62,765 bases of DNA from Foetidibacter luteolus (GTDB lineage: Bacteria; Bacteroidota; Bacteroidia; Chitinophagales; Chitinophagaceae): the NCBI RefSeq assembly GCF_009650435.1, contig NZ_VVIP01000050.1, positions 18,697 to 81,461 of the forward strand, read 5' to 3'. Below are positions 24,845 through 34,135 of the stretch, one piece after another (position 1 is the first letter of the stretch; the number at the start of each line of letters is the position of its first letter). The notes under the pieces are model-generated. The model was given only the letters and a program-made list of their open reading frames with translations, had not been told where the DNA came from and ran no database searches. Position numbers and translations under genes: made by a program.

Positions 24845-25532
24845 GCCGGTATATTAGCAGGTAACGAAATGCCCATTTCCATTGCACCTGGCAAGGCCCG
24901 GTTTCAGCAGACTTAACAACCTGTTGCCATTCATTTTTAGTAAACCCCCTGGCCACGCTTAAGGGGGCATCGTTTTTTACCAGGTAAGACGAAGAAAAAA
25001 GCCGGGTAAGTATTTTGATGGCGTGATATGCCAGTACGTGCCGCTGTAAATCGTTCACAAAAAAACCAATCGTAGAGTTAGCTTTCATCCACTGCAATTG
25101 CTTAGCCAGTTGTGCCTCCGTAAAATGGTGGCAAAAAAGGCTTGAGAAAATAATATCGGGCTTGCGCTCAAATTCCACAGCCTGGTAATCACTGGCTATC
25201 CAGGTAACGGTTACGGGATGCCTCCATTGTTCTTTCGCATATTCAATACAGTCCCGCTTAATATCAATACCAATACAGTTGACGGCAATTTTGTTCTGCC
25301 TGCAATACTTTGAGATGGCATGCAGGTTATCCCCACCGCCGCATCCTATTTCACAAATAGTAACGGTTTTCCTTGCACCCAATAGCCTTTTTAAACCCGC
25401 CAGTGTAATAGCGTGGCCACCCAGCCAGGTATTGATGACGTTAAGCTCTTTCATGTTTTGCCTGATGTCATCAAACGGTATATCATCATTGTCCAGCAGT
25501 TCTTTGCTGTAACTGCGTTTTGAAAGGTTCAT
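24837..25532 (-). CDS. class I SAM-dependent methyltransferase of the type III PKS operon
   Basis: 231 residues from ATG 25532, chosen because it overlaps the PKS stop as ATGA; the longer frame to 25694 lies inside the PKS gene. The SAM motif is TICEIGCGGGDNLHAISKYC, followed by CIGIDIKRDCIEYA. It probably O- or C-methylates the aromatic product. It is the third gene of the coupled operon. Confidence 0.9.
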   Translation of the reverse strand: MNLSKRSYSKELLDNDDIPFDDIRQNMKELNVINTWLGGHAITLAGLKRLLGARKTVTICEIGCGGGDNLHAISKYCRQNKIAVNCIGIDIKRDCIEYAKEQWRHPVTVTWIASDYQAVEFERKPDIIFSSLFCHHFTEAQLAKQLQWMKANSTIGFFVNDLQRHVLAYHAIKILTRLFSSSYLVKNDAPLSVARGFTKNEWQQVVKSAETGPCQVQWKWAFRYLLIYRHG

Positions 25533-26611
25533 ATACTGGAGGCAATAAAAGATTCCATTGTAAGGCCCGGACCAAAAGCCACCCCGAACACATTTGTAAC
25601 CGGCAGTTTGCTTTGCATAATGTCCTTCAATACAAAAAGAATTGATGGAGACGACATATTGCCATAATCTCTCATTACTGTCCGGGAGTAGCAAACATCA
25701 TCCATACTTAAGCCAAGCTTTTTCTGTATGGCTTCAATTATTCTTTTGCCGCCGGGGTGCAGGCACCAGTGAGAAATATCTTTTTGTGAAAGACCGCTGT
25801 GCTGCAAAGCTTTTTGCACCAGAGCGGCAATATCTTCCTCGACCAGTTGTGGAATATACCCGCTGAGCTTCATCAAAAAGCCCCTGCTGCTCAATTCCCA
25901 GGCCATATCGTTCTTACCCTTATAAGTAATGGATGAATAGAAATTTTTCAGCTTTATGCCCCTGGCGCCACGCAGTTGGTTGGATACAAGCACTGCCGCG
26001 CTGCCGTCCGCGAACAACAAACTGCTGGCAGCGTTATCAGGCGTGTACTGCTGCTGAAAATGCAGGGTACAAAGCTCCGTAGCCACAATTAAAACATGGC
26101 TGGCAGGTGTGCTGTCACAAATCATTTTGGCCAGCTTAAGTGCGTGTACGGCGGCATAACAGCCCATAAAGTTTACAGATGTCCTGAACACATCTGTTGG
26201 CAGTTGCAACGCTTCAGCTATCTGCAGGTCAAGGCCCGGCGCACTCATGCCGGTACAGGTAACTGTTATTAAATGCGTTACCTGTTGTGGGCTTATATAA
26301 CCTTGCAGGCAACTTTCAACAGCTTTTAACGATAGCGGTAAAGCACATTCATTGTACAACTTCATCCGCTCATCCAGTAAAGGGAACGGCGCCTGCCTGT
26401 CCTGCGGTATAAAGCTCCACTCCTGCTCAGGCCTGCCGTAGTCCTCTACTACAGAATATCTTTTATCAATATCACTGTGCCTGTACAAAAAAGCCAGCTT
26501 CCGTTTCTCCGTTTCATCCAGAGCATACGCTTTCTGCATAAAATGCAAAATATCTTCCTGCCTGTGGCAAAACTCCGGAACCGCGGTTGCTATAGATACT
26601 ATTTCAGCCAA
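25529..26611 (-). CDS. type III polyketide synthase (chalcone/stilbene synthase family)
   Basis: 360 residues, close to the family norm. The catalytic triad is visible: Cys151 in NFMGCYAAVHAL, His285 in CLHPGGKR and Asn318 in DYGNMSSPS. It condenses an acyl-CoA starter with malonyl-CoA units to give alkylpyrone, phloroglucinol or alkylresorcinol products. It overlaps the upstream UbiA gene by 8 bp and the downstream methyltransferase by ATGA, so the four proteins are likely made in fixed ratio. Confidence 0.95.
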   Translation of the reverse strand: MAEIVSIATAVPEFCHRQEDILHFMQKAYALDETEKRKLAFLYRHSDIDKRYSVVEDYGRPEQEWSFIPQDRQAPFPLLDERMKLYNECALPLSLKAVESCLQGYISPQQVTHLITVTCTGMSAPGLDLQIAEALQLPTDVFRTSVNFMGCYAAVHALKLAKMICDSTPASHVLIVATELCTLHFQQQYTPDNAASSLLFADGSAAVLVSNQLRGARGIKLKNFYSSITYKGKNDMAWELSSRGFLMKLSGYIPQLVEEDIAALVQKALQHSGLSQKDISHWCLHPGGKRIIEAIQKKLGLSMDDVCYSRTVMRDYGNMSSPSILFVLKDIMQSKLPVTNVFGVAFGPGLTMESFIASSI

Positions 26612-27470
26612 ATTGTTTTACTATTAATATGGTGATAAATGCCAGGCTTGTGCAGGTGCTTGCCAGCCAATTCATACGCATGGTGTGCTTAAAATCAGCC
26701 TTACGGCTATCTTTCCATACCTGCAGCAGCCACCACAAAAAGAATACTATCACAGGAACGAAAAACAGTTGAAGTATAACAAACAAGCGCATGGCGCCTT
26801 GTTGATGGTAGTATTGAAACAACAAACTGAATGCCACCATGTACATGATGGCGCAAAAAGCGAATGTTCCGCGTTTGCCCAGCGTCATACTAATTGTTTT
26901 TACCTCATCTTTCGCATCTGCCTCGTGCTGGTACACCTGTGTTATCGGGTAAAAGCCCCCTATCAAAAAGCTGGCTGCAACCAGGCCCTGCCATGGCACA
27001 TTCAGCAACATAGCTTCGCTGCACCCATGATACACCATGAAAAAAGTAACTGCCCCCTGGTTAACAATTACAACCAAATACCCTGTTAGCGGGTATTGCT
27101 TAAGGCGTACGCCCCTGTAACTATATAACCTGGAGCATGCTATGTAAAAAGCAATAGCGGCAGCAAACAAACCTGAAACCAATAAAGACAATGCTATTGC
27201 CATAATATCCATCACAACAGTAACAACAAATAACTGCCGTGTTGGTTGCATGGGATTTGCAATTCCGCCAACGCTTTCTGTATCCCTGTCCATATAACTG
27301 TTATAACCATTGCTGGATGGGTACACCAGCAAATGGATAATGGCAAACACCAGCACAGCCCTTGGCAGGTTGATCAACTCAACAAAGCTCAACGCGAACC
27401 AATACACCGGCATCAGGAAGTAAGAGAAATGAAAACGAAGTAATTGTAACGTGGATGGATGGATCGTCAT
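26604..27470 (-). CDS. UbiA-family prenyltransferase
   Basis: 288 residues with about eight transmembrane helices. The first Asp-rich motif appears as NSYMDRDTE in SNGYNSYMDRDTESVGG, an altered form of NDxxDxxxD. The second appears as QHEADAKDEVKTISMTLGKRG. Members transfer polyprenyl groups to aromatic acceptors in the inner membrane. As first gene of the type III PKS operon it may prenylate the aromatic polyketide, giving a meroterpenoid or quinone-like lipid. Motif deviations leave open an atypical activity. Confidence 0.9.
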   Translation of the reverse strand: MTIHPSTLQLLRFHFSYFLMPVYWFALSFVELINLPRAVLVFAIIHLLVYPSSNGYNSYMDRDTESVGGIANPMQPTRQLFVVTVVMDIMAIALSLLVSGLFAAAIAFYIACSRLYSYRGVRLKQYPLTGYLVVIVNQGAVTFFMVYHGCSEAMLLNVPWQGLVAASFLIGGFYPITQVYQHEADAKDEVKTISMTLGKRGTFAFCAIMYMVAFSLLFQYYHQQGAMRLFVILQLFFVPVIVFFLWWLLQVWKDSRKADFKHTMRMNWLASTCTSLAFITILIVKQFG

Positions 27471-27545
27471 GGTAGCTGATACAACTTTTGCTGGTTATAG
27501 CAACTAAATATAGCGTATTTAAAACCCAATTAACAGAATTGAATT

Positions 27546-28739
27546 TTATAGCGGCCGCCTGAACAAAGCGGCAAACATGCTGTCTGCTTTTTTATCATAG
27601 CCGGGCAGCAACTCTTTCTTAACCAGGGCAAGCCCGCATTGCTGTTCAATAAAGCCAGCTACTTGCTCATTCTCCCTTTCAAAAACTGAACAGGTAATGT
27701 AGAGAAAGTAACCATTGGCTGAAAGCCGGGTAACAGCATTGCTGACAATCCTTTTCTGCAAAGCAGCATATTCATCTACGCGGCTGCTCTCAAAAAAGCA
27801 AAGTTGTTCAGGCGTACGGCCCCAGGTACCGCTGCCACTGCAGGGGGCATCGCAGATAATCAAATCGTAGTTGGTGTTTAACAAGTCTGCCTGCAAAGTT
27901 TTACTAAGGTCTGCTACAGCGGCGTTATATTCCGCAATACCGGCCTCTGCAAAGCGGCGTCTTAGGTTGCTGATAATAGAAGGCCGTATATCCGTAACCG
28001 TCAAATCAATATTGCCCAGCGTATCCTTTGCCAGTATTGATTTTCCGCCGCTTGCCGCGCAGCAATCCCAAACCTTCAGTTGGGGCTTGCGTGGTACCAA
28101 TGCAAAAAAATCCGCAACCCGTTGCGACGAATAATCCTGCACCACGGCTTCACGATTTATAGCAAACAAACCTTCTGTTTTAGTAGCGTTGGGTAAGCCT
28201 ATGCAACCTGCGCCATAGTCGGCATAAGCTATACTTTGTGCGGCCAGCCTCTGCTTAACAGCGGCTTCAAAGCCCGGGCGTACGCGGATAAACAAATCGG
28301 GTTGTATTAAATGAGCAACCGTAAATGCAGTTACATCACCTGCAGCGCTCAATGCCTGCCCAAACTGAAACAGATCGCCGATATTAAATTCCTCAAACTG
28401 CAAAGCCACAAAAGCTATCCTTTTATCAATATCAGCACGCCAGTTATCTATCCAATCAGTATTAAACAAAGCTGCCCATTCCGCGGGTTCGCTATTACAC
28501 ATAAACAGGCTTGCTTTCAATCTTTCTTCAGCGGGCTGGTTGGGTAATGCCCTGCCCAGGCGGTAATAGCAATAGCACGCATGCGTAATCTGCTTCCTGT
28601 CACGTGAGCCATGCTTTTTATTAGCGGCAAAATACTGTTTCAGGTAATGCTGCAACGGCATTTTTCCATCGTATTGCGCTGTAATTTTTAAAGCCGTATT
28701 GAAGTAAGAGAGTACCCGCATGCACCTGTTTTTGTGCAA
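27546..28739 (-). CDS. RsmB/NOP-type class I RNA m5C methyltransferase
   Basis: 397 residues. Motifs: DCCAASGGKS (SAM motif I), ICDAPCSGSGTWGRTPEQL with one catalytic Cys, and YITCSVFERENEQV with the second Cys. It resembles RsmB, which makes 5-methylcytosine in 16S rRNA. The start is uncertain: M at 28739 or M at 28721 (RVLSYFNTAL). It stands alone on the minus strand. Confidence 0.92.
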   Translation of the reverse strand: MHKNRCMRVLSYFNTALKITAQYDGKMPLQHYLKQYFAANKKHGSRDRKQITHACYCYYRLGRALPNQPAEERLKASLFMCNSEPAEWAALFNTDWIDNWRADIDKRIAFVALQFEEFNIGDLFQFGQALSAAGDVTAFTVAHLIQPDLFIRVRPGFEAAVKQRLAAQSIAYADYGAGCIGLPNATKTEGLFAINREAVVQDYSSQRVADFFALVPRKPQLKVWDCCAASGGKSILAKDTLGNIDLTVTDIRPSIISNLRRRFAEAGIAEYNAAVADLSKTLQADLLNTNYDLIICDAPCSGSGTWGRTPEQLCFFESSRVDEYAALQKRIVSNAVTRLSANGYFLYITCSVFERENEQVAGFIEQQCGLALVKKELLPGYDKKADSMFAALFRRPL

Positions 28740-29051
28740 AAGAAGCTGAAACTTTTAATCATTCCCATAATTTCTTTTTGGGGCTTTCTGCTTTGTCTCA
28801 TTCATCAGCTACTGTCCGGGCTGTCCGTTGCAACTCCGCCGCAGAGGCCGGCGCACAAGGCCTCAGCGGGGTTTCCACTGCCATCCCGCAGCCATTCATC
28901 AGTTGGAATACTGCCCGGCAAACGCTCCGTTGTAAACATCCTGCGCAATGGTAACAAACGGCAAAACTGTTCTACACCTGGATAGGAGATTTGGTTGCTT
29001 TATTCACCAATCACACAAACAAGAGTACCTTACCATAAAATTCATATTGCC
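28740..29051. other. gene-free stretch with repeat-like sequence
   Basis: Contains CCGCAGAGGCCGGCGCACAAGG followed by CCTCAGCGGGGTTTCCACTG, imperfectly self-complementary (GCCTCAGCGG against CCGCAGAGGC). An open frame on the + strand has biased composition and no family likeness. The promoter of the VOC gene is expected near 29020-29045. Confidence 0.4.
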
Positions 29052-29402
29052 ATGCAATTCATATCACTCGCCCCATTTGTTCCTTCAGGAGAGCATTTTG
29101 AAAGCGCCAAAGATCTTTTTAAAGAACTGGGGTTCAATATATCCTGGGATGCCGGCGATTATGTTGGTTTTAAAAAAGATGACTGCAGCTTTATCCTGCA
29201 GAACTTTGACAATGCTGAATTCGCCGCTAATTTTATGATCAGTGTCAACATAAGCAGTGCTGCAGAATTCTGGCAGCAGGTAACCGAAAAAAAACTTGCG
29301 GAAAAATTTGGCATCCGCATAGCGCCGCCAACACAACAGCCCTACGGAATAGAAGTAAACGTGATTGATATGGCGGGTGTATGCTGGCATTTTGTAGAGT
29401 AG
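29052..29402 (+). CDS. VOC (glyoxalase/bleomycin resistance) superfamily protein
   Basis: 116 residues from ATG 29052. The beta-alpha-beta pattern fits: LAPFVPSGEHFESAKDLFKELGF, then YVGFKKDDCSFILQNF, a mid linker and EVNVIDMAGVCWHFVE at the end. Members bind divalent metal and act on small molecules or sequester drugs; the particular substrate is unknown. Single domain, cytoplasmic. Confidence 0.85.
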   Translation: MQFISLAPFVPSGEHFESAKDLFKELGFNISWDAGDYVGFKKDDCSFILQNFDNAEFAANFMISVNISSAAEFWQQVTEKKLAEKFGIRIAPPTQQPYGIEVNVIDMAGVCWHFVE

Positions 29403-29517
29403 CTGCCTGTAAAAGGCTGCAAACAGCCATTTATTCCCGTTCCGCATCCCCGCTTTCGTGCATGAAAAATGCAGGATGACAGCGTATTTTTACTTTACAC
29501 TGTAAAACATCGCCGCC

Positions 29518-30327
29518 ATGAAACCTGTATCAAAAACCGCCTACTACTGCTGCGGCGTACGCATGCAGGATGCGGAATCCCGCCACCCCATTATCGGTGA
29601 TAACTACGCAAAACAACTGCTTGGCGAACAGGGCCTTGCTTACTGGCAGGAGTTTAAGCAGTTTACCAACCCCAATGCCAGCAATGTAGCCAGGCACTAT
29701 ATTATTGACCAGCACCTGCATTACCTTCTGGGCAAAGAACCGGACAGCACCATAATACTTATTGGCGCAGGCCTTGACAGCCGTGCCTATCGTTTTAAAG
29801 GTGGCAACTGGCTTGAACTGGATGAGCCCGCTGTAATAGAGTATAAAAACAACAGGTTGCCGCCTGCCGGATGCCCCAACAGGTTAACCCGCATTGCAAT
29901 AGATTTTGAGAAAGAAAAACTGGCAGACAAACTAAACAGTTTTGCAGGTGTTCAGCCAGTTATTTTTATCGTAGAAGGGGTGCTGATGTACCTTTCCCGT
30001 TCGCAAAAAGAAGCGCTTATCCAAACTCTTACATCGCTGTTTCCAAAGCATGTGCTCCTCTGCGATTTAATGACCAGGCAATTCTTTAACCGCCTGGGCC
30101 ATAAGATACATAATAAGCTGCTGGCGCATGGCTCTTCCTTTACCGATTTAAGCTCTTACCCGGCATCCATTTTTACAGAATACGGCTACCAGTTACATAG
30201 CTATACCTCTACCATAAGAAAAGCCAGGGAACTTGGTATTATGCGCATACCTAAACTATTCACCAATTTTCTGTTCAAAAAATTCCTGGAAGGCTATTCG
30301 GTTTATCATTTTATTTATACCGGATAA
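29518..30327 (+). CDS. LCMT/PPM-family class I SAM methyltransferase
   Basis: 269 residues. IGAGLDSRAYRF is the SAM-binding motif typical of the leucine carboxyl methyltransferase-like bacterial proteins; FIVEGVLMYLS and HVLLCDLMTRQFF follow in the expected order. Bacterial members methylate O-groups of small molecules, often polyketide-related, but the substrate here is not known. It is not in an operon with its neighbours. Confidence 0.9.
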   Translation: MKPVSKTAYYCCGVRMQDAESRHPIIGDNYAKQLLGEQGLAYWQEFKQFTNPNASNVARHYIIDQHLHYLLGKEPDSTIILIGAGLDSRAYRFKGGNWLELDEPAVIEYKNNRLPPAGCPNRLTRIAIDFEKEKLADKLNSFAGVQPVIFIVEGVLMYLSRSQKEALIQTLTSLFPKHVLLCDLMTRQFFNRLGHKIHNKLLAHGSSFTDLSSYPASIFTEYGYQLHSYTSTIRKARELGIMRIPKLFTNFLFKKFLEGYSVYHFIYTG

Positions 30328-30429
30328 TATGCCTGCATGGCTAAACAATAGTAACTTTTCTATCCTGTGGGCAAAGCTGCACAGCGTATCCAACCCTTCG
30401 TTATACTCAGGGCAGGCTACTGAGGCAAT

Positions 30430-30530
30430 TGTTGAATAGAATTGCCTCAGTACAAGTGTGCGACGCAAGGGACGCCACATAGCAGTACCTCCTGCCGGGC
30501 CCATAATTATTCTTCAACAGCGTTAGCTGT
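30430..30530. repeat. dispersed repeat family B, copy 1
   Basis: ACAAGTGTGCGACGCAAGGG, then CTGCCGGGCCCATAATTATT and a short hairpin AACAGCGTTAGCTGTT. Related copies lie at 33716-33780, 43035-43115, 45015-45110, 57975-58240 (inverted pair) and 62085-62140. Confidence 0.65.
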
Positions 30531-30563
30531 TTTCTACAAACTATTACCACTCTACGGCAATCG

Positions 30564-30597
30564 TTTGTATATTGTCGGCCAATTCAGAATAATTTTA
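30564..30597 (+). promoter_or_regulatory. candidate promoter of pgi
   Basis: TTTG (30564-30567) and TAATTTTA (30590-30597) approximate the -33 TTTG and -7 TAnnTTTG of this phylum, with 22 bp between. The spacing is slightly long and one -7 base differs. Confidence 0.3.
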
Positions 30598-30607
30598 AAC
30601 ATTCACC

Positions 30608-32266
30608 ATGTTTCCAAAAATTAATCCCACTACTACGCAAGCCTGGCTATTATTGAAAAAGCACCAACAGGAGGAAATGCAAAGGGTAAATATGAAAAGC
30701 CTTTTTGCACAGGACAAAGACAGGTTTCAAAAATTTTCACTCAGTTTCGGAGACATTTTGTTCGACTACTCCAAGAATATCATTAACCCCAAAACCGTAC
30801 AACTGCTTTTACAACTGGCCGAAGAATGCAAGGTTAAAGAAGCTATTGAAGCCATGTTTAGCGGAGAGGTGATTAATGAAACTGAACAACGTTCTGTACT
30901 GCATACCGCGCTGCGCAATTTTTCCGGCAAGGAAGTTTTAAGTGATGGGAAGGATGTAATGCCCGATGTAAAAGCTGTGCTGGAACAGATGAAAAACTTT
31001 TGCGCTAAAATACACAGCGGCGAATGGAAAGGCTATACAGGCAAAAAGATAAAATACATTGTTAACATAGGTATTGGTGGCAGCGACCTTGGCCCGGTAA
31101 TGGTAACCGAAGCGCTGAAACCTTATTGGGTGGATGGCATTCAGACTTACTTTGTCAGCAATGTGGATGGCACCCATATAGCCGAAACACTTAAAAAAGT
31201 AACACCGGATGAAACATTGTTCCTGGTAGCCTCCAAAACATTTACCACGCAGGAAACCATGACCAATGCGCATACCGCACGTAGCTGGTTCCTGGAGTCT
31301 GCAAAAGATGAAAGCCATGTGGCAGCACATTTTGCAGCGCTAAGCACCAATGAAAAAGAAGTAACAAAATTTGGCATTAACCCGGCCAACATGTTTGCTT
31401 TTTGGGATTGGGTGGGTGGCCGTTATTCCTTGTGGAGCGCCATTGGCCTTTCCATAGCACTTACTATTGGTTACGACAATTTTGAAGCCTTGCTAAAGGG
31501 GGGCTATGAAGTGGATGAGCATTTCAAAACCGCTGCATTCAATAAAAACATACCGGTATTGATGGCGTTGATCGGCCTGTGGTACACCAATTTCTTTGGT
31601 TCGCAAACAGAAGCCATACTGCCTTACGATCAGTACATGCACCGCTTTTCCGCATACTTTCAGCAAGGCAATATGGAAAGCAATGGTAAGTATGTTGACA
31701 GAAACCGTAACGAAGTTAACTACAGCACAGGCCCGGTTATATGGGGCGAACCCGGCACCAACGGCCAGCATGCTTTTTACCAGCTAATTCACCAGGGCAC
31801 ATTGATGATACCCTGCGATTTTATTGCACCAGCCATTACACATAACCCCATCGGCGACCACCACGTAAAACTGTTGAGCAACTTTTTTGCGCAAACTGAA
31901 GCGCTGATGAATGGCAAAGATGAAGCTGAAGTAAAAGAAGAACTGGTAAAAGCCGGCAAAAAAGAGGATGAGATAAAAAAGCTGGCGCCATTTAAAGTAT
32001 TTGAAGGCAACAGGCCCACCAATTCATTCCTGGTTAAAAAAATAACACCCGCCACACTGGGCAACCTGATAGCGCTGTATGAACATAAAATATTTGTACA
32101 GGGCGTAATCTGGAACATCTTTAGTTTTGACCAATGGGGTGTTGAACTGGGCAAACAATTGGCCAACAAAATTCTACCCGAGCTGCAGAATGATGAGGCA
32201 GTTACTTCTCACGATTCTTCTACCAACGGCCTGATAGCTGCCTTTAAACAAATGAGGAAGGGTTAG
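30608..32266 (+). CDS. pgi: glucose-6-phosphate isomerase
   Basis: 552 residues, the long E. coli type. It interconverts glucose-6-phosphate and fructose-6-phosphate in glycolysis and gluconeogenesis. Signatures: NIGIGGSDLGPVMVTEAL, SKTFTTQETMTNA, FWDWVGGRYSLWSAIG, NGKYVDRN, and GEPGTNGQHAFYQLIHQG with the catalytic His. The C-terminal Lys block (QWGVELGKQLA) is present. A terminator follows. Confidence 0.98.
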   Translation: MFPKINPTTTQAWLLLKKHQQEEMQRVNMKSLFAQDKDRFQKFSLSFGDILFDYSKNIINPKTVQLLLQLAEECKVKEAIEAMFSGEVINETEQRSVLHTALRNFSGKEVLSDGKDVMPDVKAVLEQMKNFCAKIHSGEWKGYTGKKIKYIVNIGIGGSDLGPVMVTEALKPYWVDGIQTYFVSNVDGTHIAETLKKVTPDETLFLVASKTFTTQETMTNAHTARSWFLESAKDESHVAAHFAALSTNEKEVTKFGINPANMFAFWDWVGGRYSLWSAIGLSIALTIGYDNFEALLKGGYEVDEHFKTAAFNKNIPVLMALIGLWYTNFFGSQTEAILPYDQYMHRFSAYFQQGNMESNGKYVDRNRNEVNYSTGPVIWGEPGTNGQHAFYQLIHQGTLMIPCDFIAPAITHNPIGDHHVKLLSNFFAQTEALMNGKDEAEVKEELVKAGKKEDEIKKLAPFKVFEGNRPTNSFLVKKITPATLGNLIALYEHKIFVQGVIWNIFSFDQWGVELGKQLANKILPELQNDEAVTSHDSSTNGLIAAFKQMRKG

Positions 32267-32276
32267 AGGAAGTCAG

Positions 32277-32460
32277 TAAGTCAAGAAGACAAAAAGTCAA
32301 AAAAGTCAGAAAGTCAAGAAGAAAAATAGTCATAAAGGAAAAGCCGGAACGAAATTTTGTTCGGCTTTTTAGTTGTTAGCAGATGCCCTTCTTGTCTTTT
32401 TGACTCATTGACTTATTGACTCATTGTCTTCTTGACTCCTTGACTTCTTGACTCTTTTGT
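32277..32460. repeat. long imperfect inverted repeat of GTCAA(G/T)-type units around the pgi terminator
   Basis: The left arm (32277-32335) has repeated AAGTCA/GTCAAGAAG words; the right arm (32390-32456) has the complementary TTGACT/CTTCTTGAC words in about seven copies. The rho-independent terminator lies between. The simple word repeats suggest slippage-driven growth. Confidence 0.7.
32340..32374 (+). terminator. pgi terminator
   Basis: AAAAGCCGGAAC, loop GAAATTTT, then GTTCGGCTTTTT: a stem with one bulge and a T run, about 75 bp after the pgi stop. It can also serve the convergent oxidase gene. Confidence 0.75.
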
Positions 32461-32463
32461 TTT

Positions 32464-33660
32464 TCACCTGTCAAAAGAATACAAATCAATATCCGGGTGC
32501 TTTTTGCCCAATATCTGCTGTGCAATTATTTCCGCCGCAATGGCGCTGAATGTAATTCCATTACCGCCAAATCCCAATGCAAAAAAGCTGTTGGACAGCG
32601 GCTTGTATTTTCCTATATAAGGCAGCCCGTCTTTGGTGCTGCCAAACGTACCGGCCCAGCGGAACTCAGGTTTAAATGGCATTCCGGGAAACAGCTTCTT
32701 TACATCCTGCTCCAACAGGGCAGATTTGCGTTTTATCAGCGCATCACGTTTGGCAGGGTTTGAAAACTCTTCATCGCGGCCACCTACCAGTATCCTGTTG
32801 CCCACACTGCGCATATACAAATAAGGTGTTTTTGTTTCCCATATTAAACAGTCGTCGTGCCACTTGAAAGCTGGCTCCATCTGCTCGCTGATGACAGCGA
32901 AAGTTGATTGCAGGTCCACCACGTGCTTGCGGATATGGTTAACCACTTCATAGCCGGTAGCGTACACCAGGTAACGGCACGTAATAGTGCACCTCTCTTC
33001 TGTAACCAGTTGTACAGAACGCTGGTGGTGTGTAATATCCACCACCTTTGTCCGGTCAAATACTTCCAGGCCCTTTTTTAAGTTGTGCTGCAGCAACGCA
33101 TGTGTAAAAGTATAGGCATTGGTAACCGCGCTATGGTTGCTGTACAGTGCATTGGGCTTATCAAAACCAAAAAGCTTTTTTATATCGCCGCTTTCCAGTT
33201 TCTCTACCTTAAAGCCGGCAGCTTTATGCAGTTCGTACTCTTTGTTGATAATGGCAGTGTCTTTTTTTGAAGAGGCAAAGAACAATGTTTTCTTTCTTTC
33301 CAATTCTTTGTACTTAATTGTTTTGGCTATAGCCTGCAGGCTGTCAATAGAGGCGGCGCAGGCGGCATAGGCCCTCTCCGCAACCTTAAGCCCACGCTTT
33401 TCTGCCAGTTGCTGCAAAGGTTCATCAATTTGGTACTGCAACAGCGACGTGCTGGCGCAGGTACTGCCCAGGCCAATAGACCGGCCGTCTATTACAGCGC
33501 AGTCAATCCCTGCCTCGCAAAAGGCATGAGCTATTAACGCCCCGGATATACCTCCACCCAGTACCACCACGTCCTTACGATAATCTTTCTGCAATTTCGG
33601 GTAACTGTAAGGCAGCCCCGCAGATATTAGCCAGTACGGATAACCAGATTGTAGGTTCAT
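32464..33660 (-). CDS. FAD-dependent amine/amino-acid oxidase (DAO family)
   Basis: 398 residues. The N-terminal VVVLGGGISGALIAHAFCEAGIDCAVIDGR is a DAO-type FAD-binding fold; GSTCASTSLLQYQID and the C-terminal GLPYIGKYKPLSNSFFALGFGGNGITFS complete the pattern. Members oxidise glycine, sarcosine, D-amino acids or glycerol-3-phosphate; the substrate cannot be told. No signal peptide; soluble. Confidence 0.9.
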   Translation of the reverse strand: MNLQSGYPYWLISAGLPYSYPKLQKDYRKDVVVLGGGISGALIAHAFCEAGIDCAVIDGRSIGLGSTCASTSLLQYQIDEPLQQLAEKRGLKVAERAYAACAASIDSLQAIAKTIKYKELERKKTLFFASSKKDTAIINKEYELHKAAGFKVEKLESGDIKKLFGFDKPNALYSNHSAVTNAYTFTHALLQHNLKKGLEVFDRTKVVDITHHQRSVQLVTEERCTITCRYLVYATGYEVVNHIRKHVVDLQSTFAVISEQMEPAFKWHDDCLIWETKTPYLYMRSVGNRILVGGRDEEFSNPAKRDALIKRKSALLEQDVKKLFPGMPFKPEFRWAGTFGSTKDGLPYIGKYKPLSNSFFALGFGGNGITFSAIAAEIIAQQILGKKHPDIDLYSFDR

Positions 33661-34135
33661 TCAACATTAGGTTTAGCAAATTTGTTTAGTAAGCCAGGTA
33701 TTTTTTATGTACCCGGCGACATTTCATGCATGAGGCTTCTCTTGCGTCGCACTCTTGTACACCTTGTCCGTTATGCGGCAAGTGTGGAACAGGTTTTGTT
33801 TGTTCAATGTTCTTTTGTTCAAAGTTCAATGTCGCACTTTACCGCTTTCAAACAGCCTTAATCACTTACACATCAACAGACCGGCAACCAGCAACTGGTA
33901 ACCGGTAACTGGCTTTTGCGTGAGGGATTGAAGCGGTTACCCCGGTGAAGCCATAGCAGTATGGCCTTGTGCCGGAGTAATAGCACAACCGAGAAAAACC
34001 AACTAAATGTTGCTTTAGCGAAGGTTGCGAACGCAGTTCTTCCCGACCCCTTGCGATAGCTTGGGGGCACGCCCAAAATATTCCAATAACAATATCTGTA
34101 CAGAAAGGTTGTTTTGCAACAGGAAAATTTGCCTG
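33661..34135. other. gene-free stretch carrying family B copy 2 and family C copy 1 repeats
   Basis: 33716-33780 is a family B repeat (TTGCGTCGCACTCTTGTAC). 33918-34075 is family C (see separate entry). 33880-33910 holds short CCGGTAACTGG-type repeats. No gene. Confidence 0.55.
33918..34075. repeat. dispersed repeat family C, copy 1 (with ~50 bp insert)
   Basis: Starts GTGAGGGATTGAAGCGGTTA and ends CCCGACCCCTTGCGATAGCT plus TGGGGGCA. Copy 2 is at 37274-37380 and copy 3, inverted, at 49137-49240. This copy carries an extra segment (about 33985-34040) where the other two have only GGAAAG. Confidence 0.75.

Noticed and set aside
28734..28985. Short + strand frame with a hydrophobic N-terminus
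   Set aside because: The rest is repeat-derived Pro/Ser/Arg-rich sequence and there is no homology pattern.
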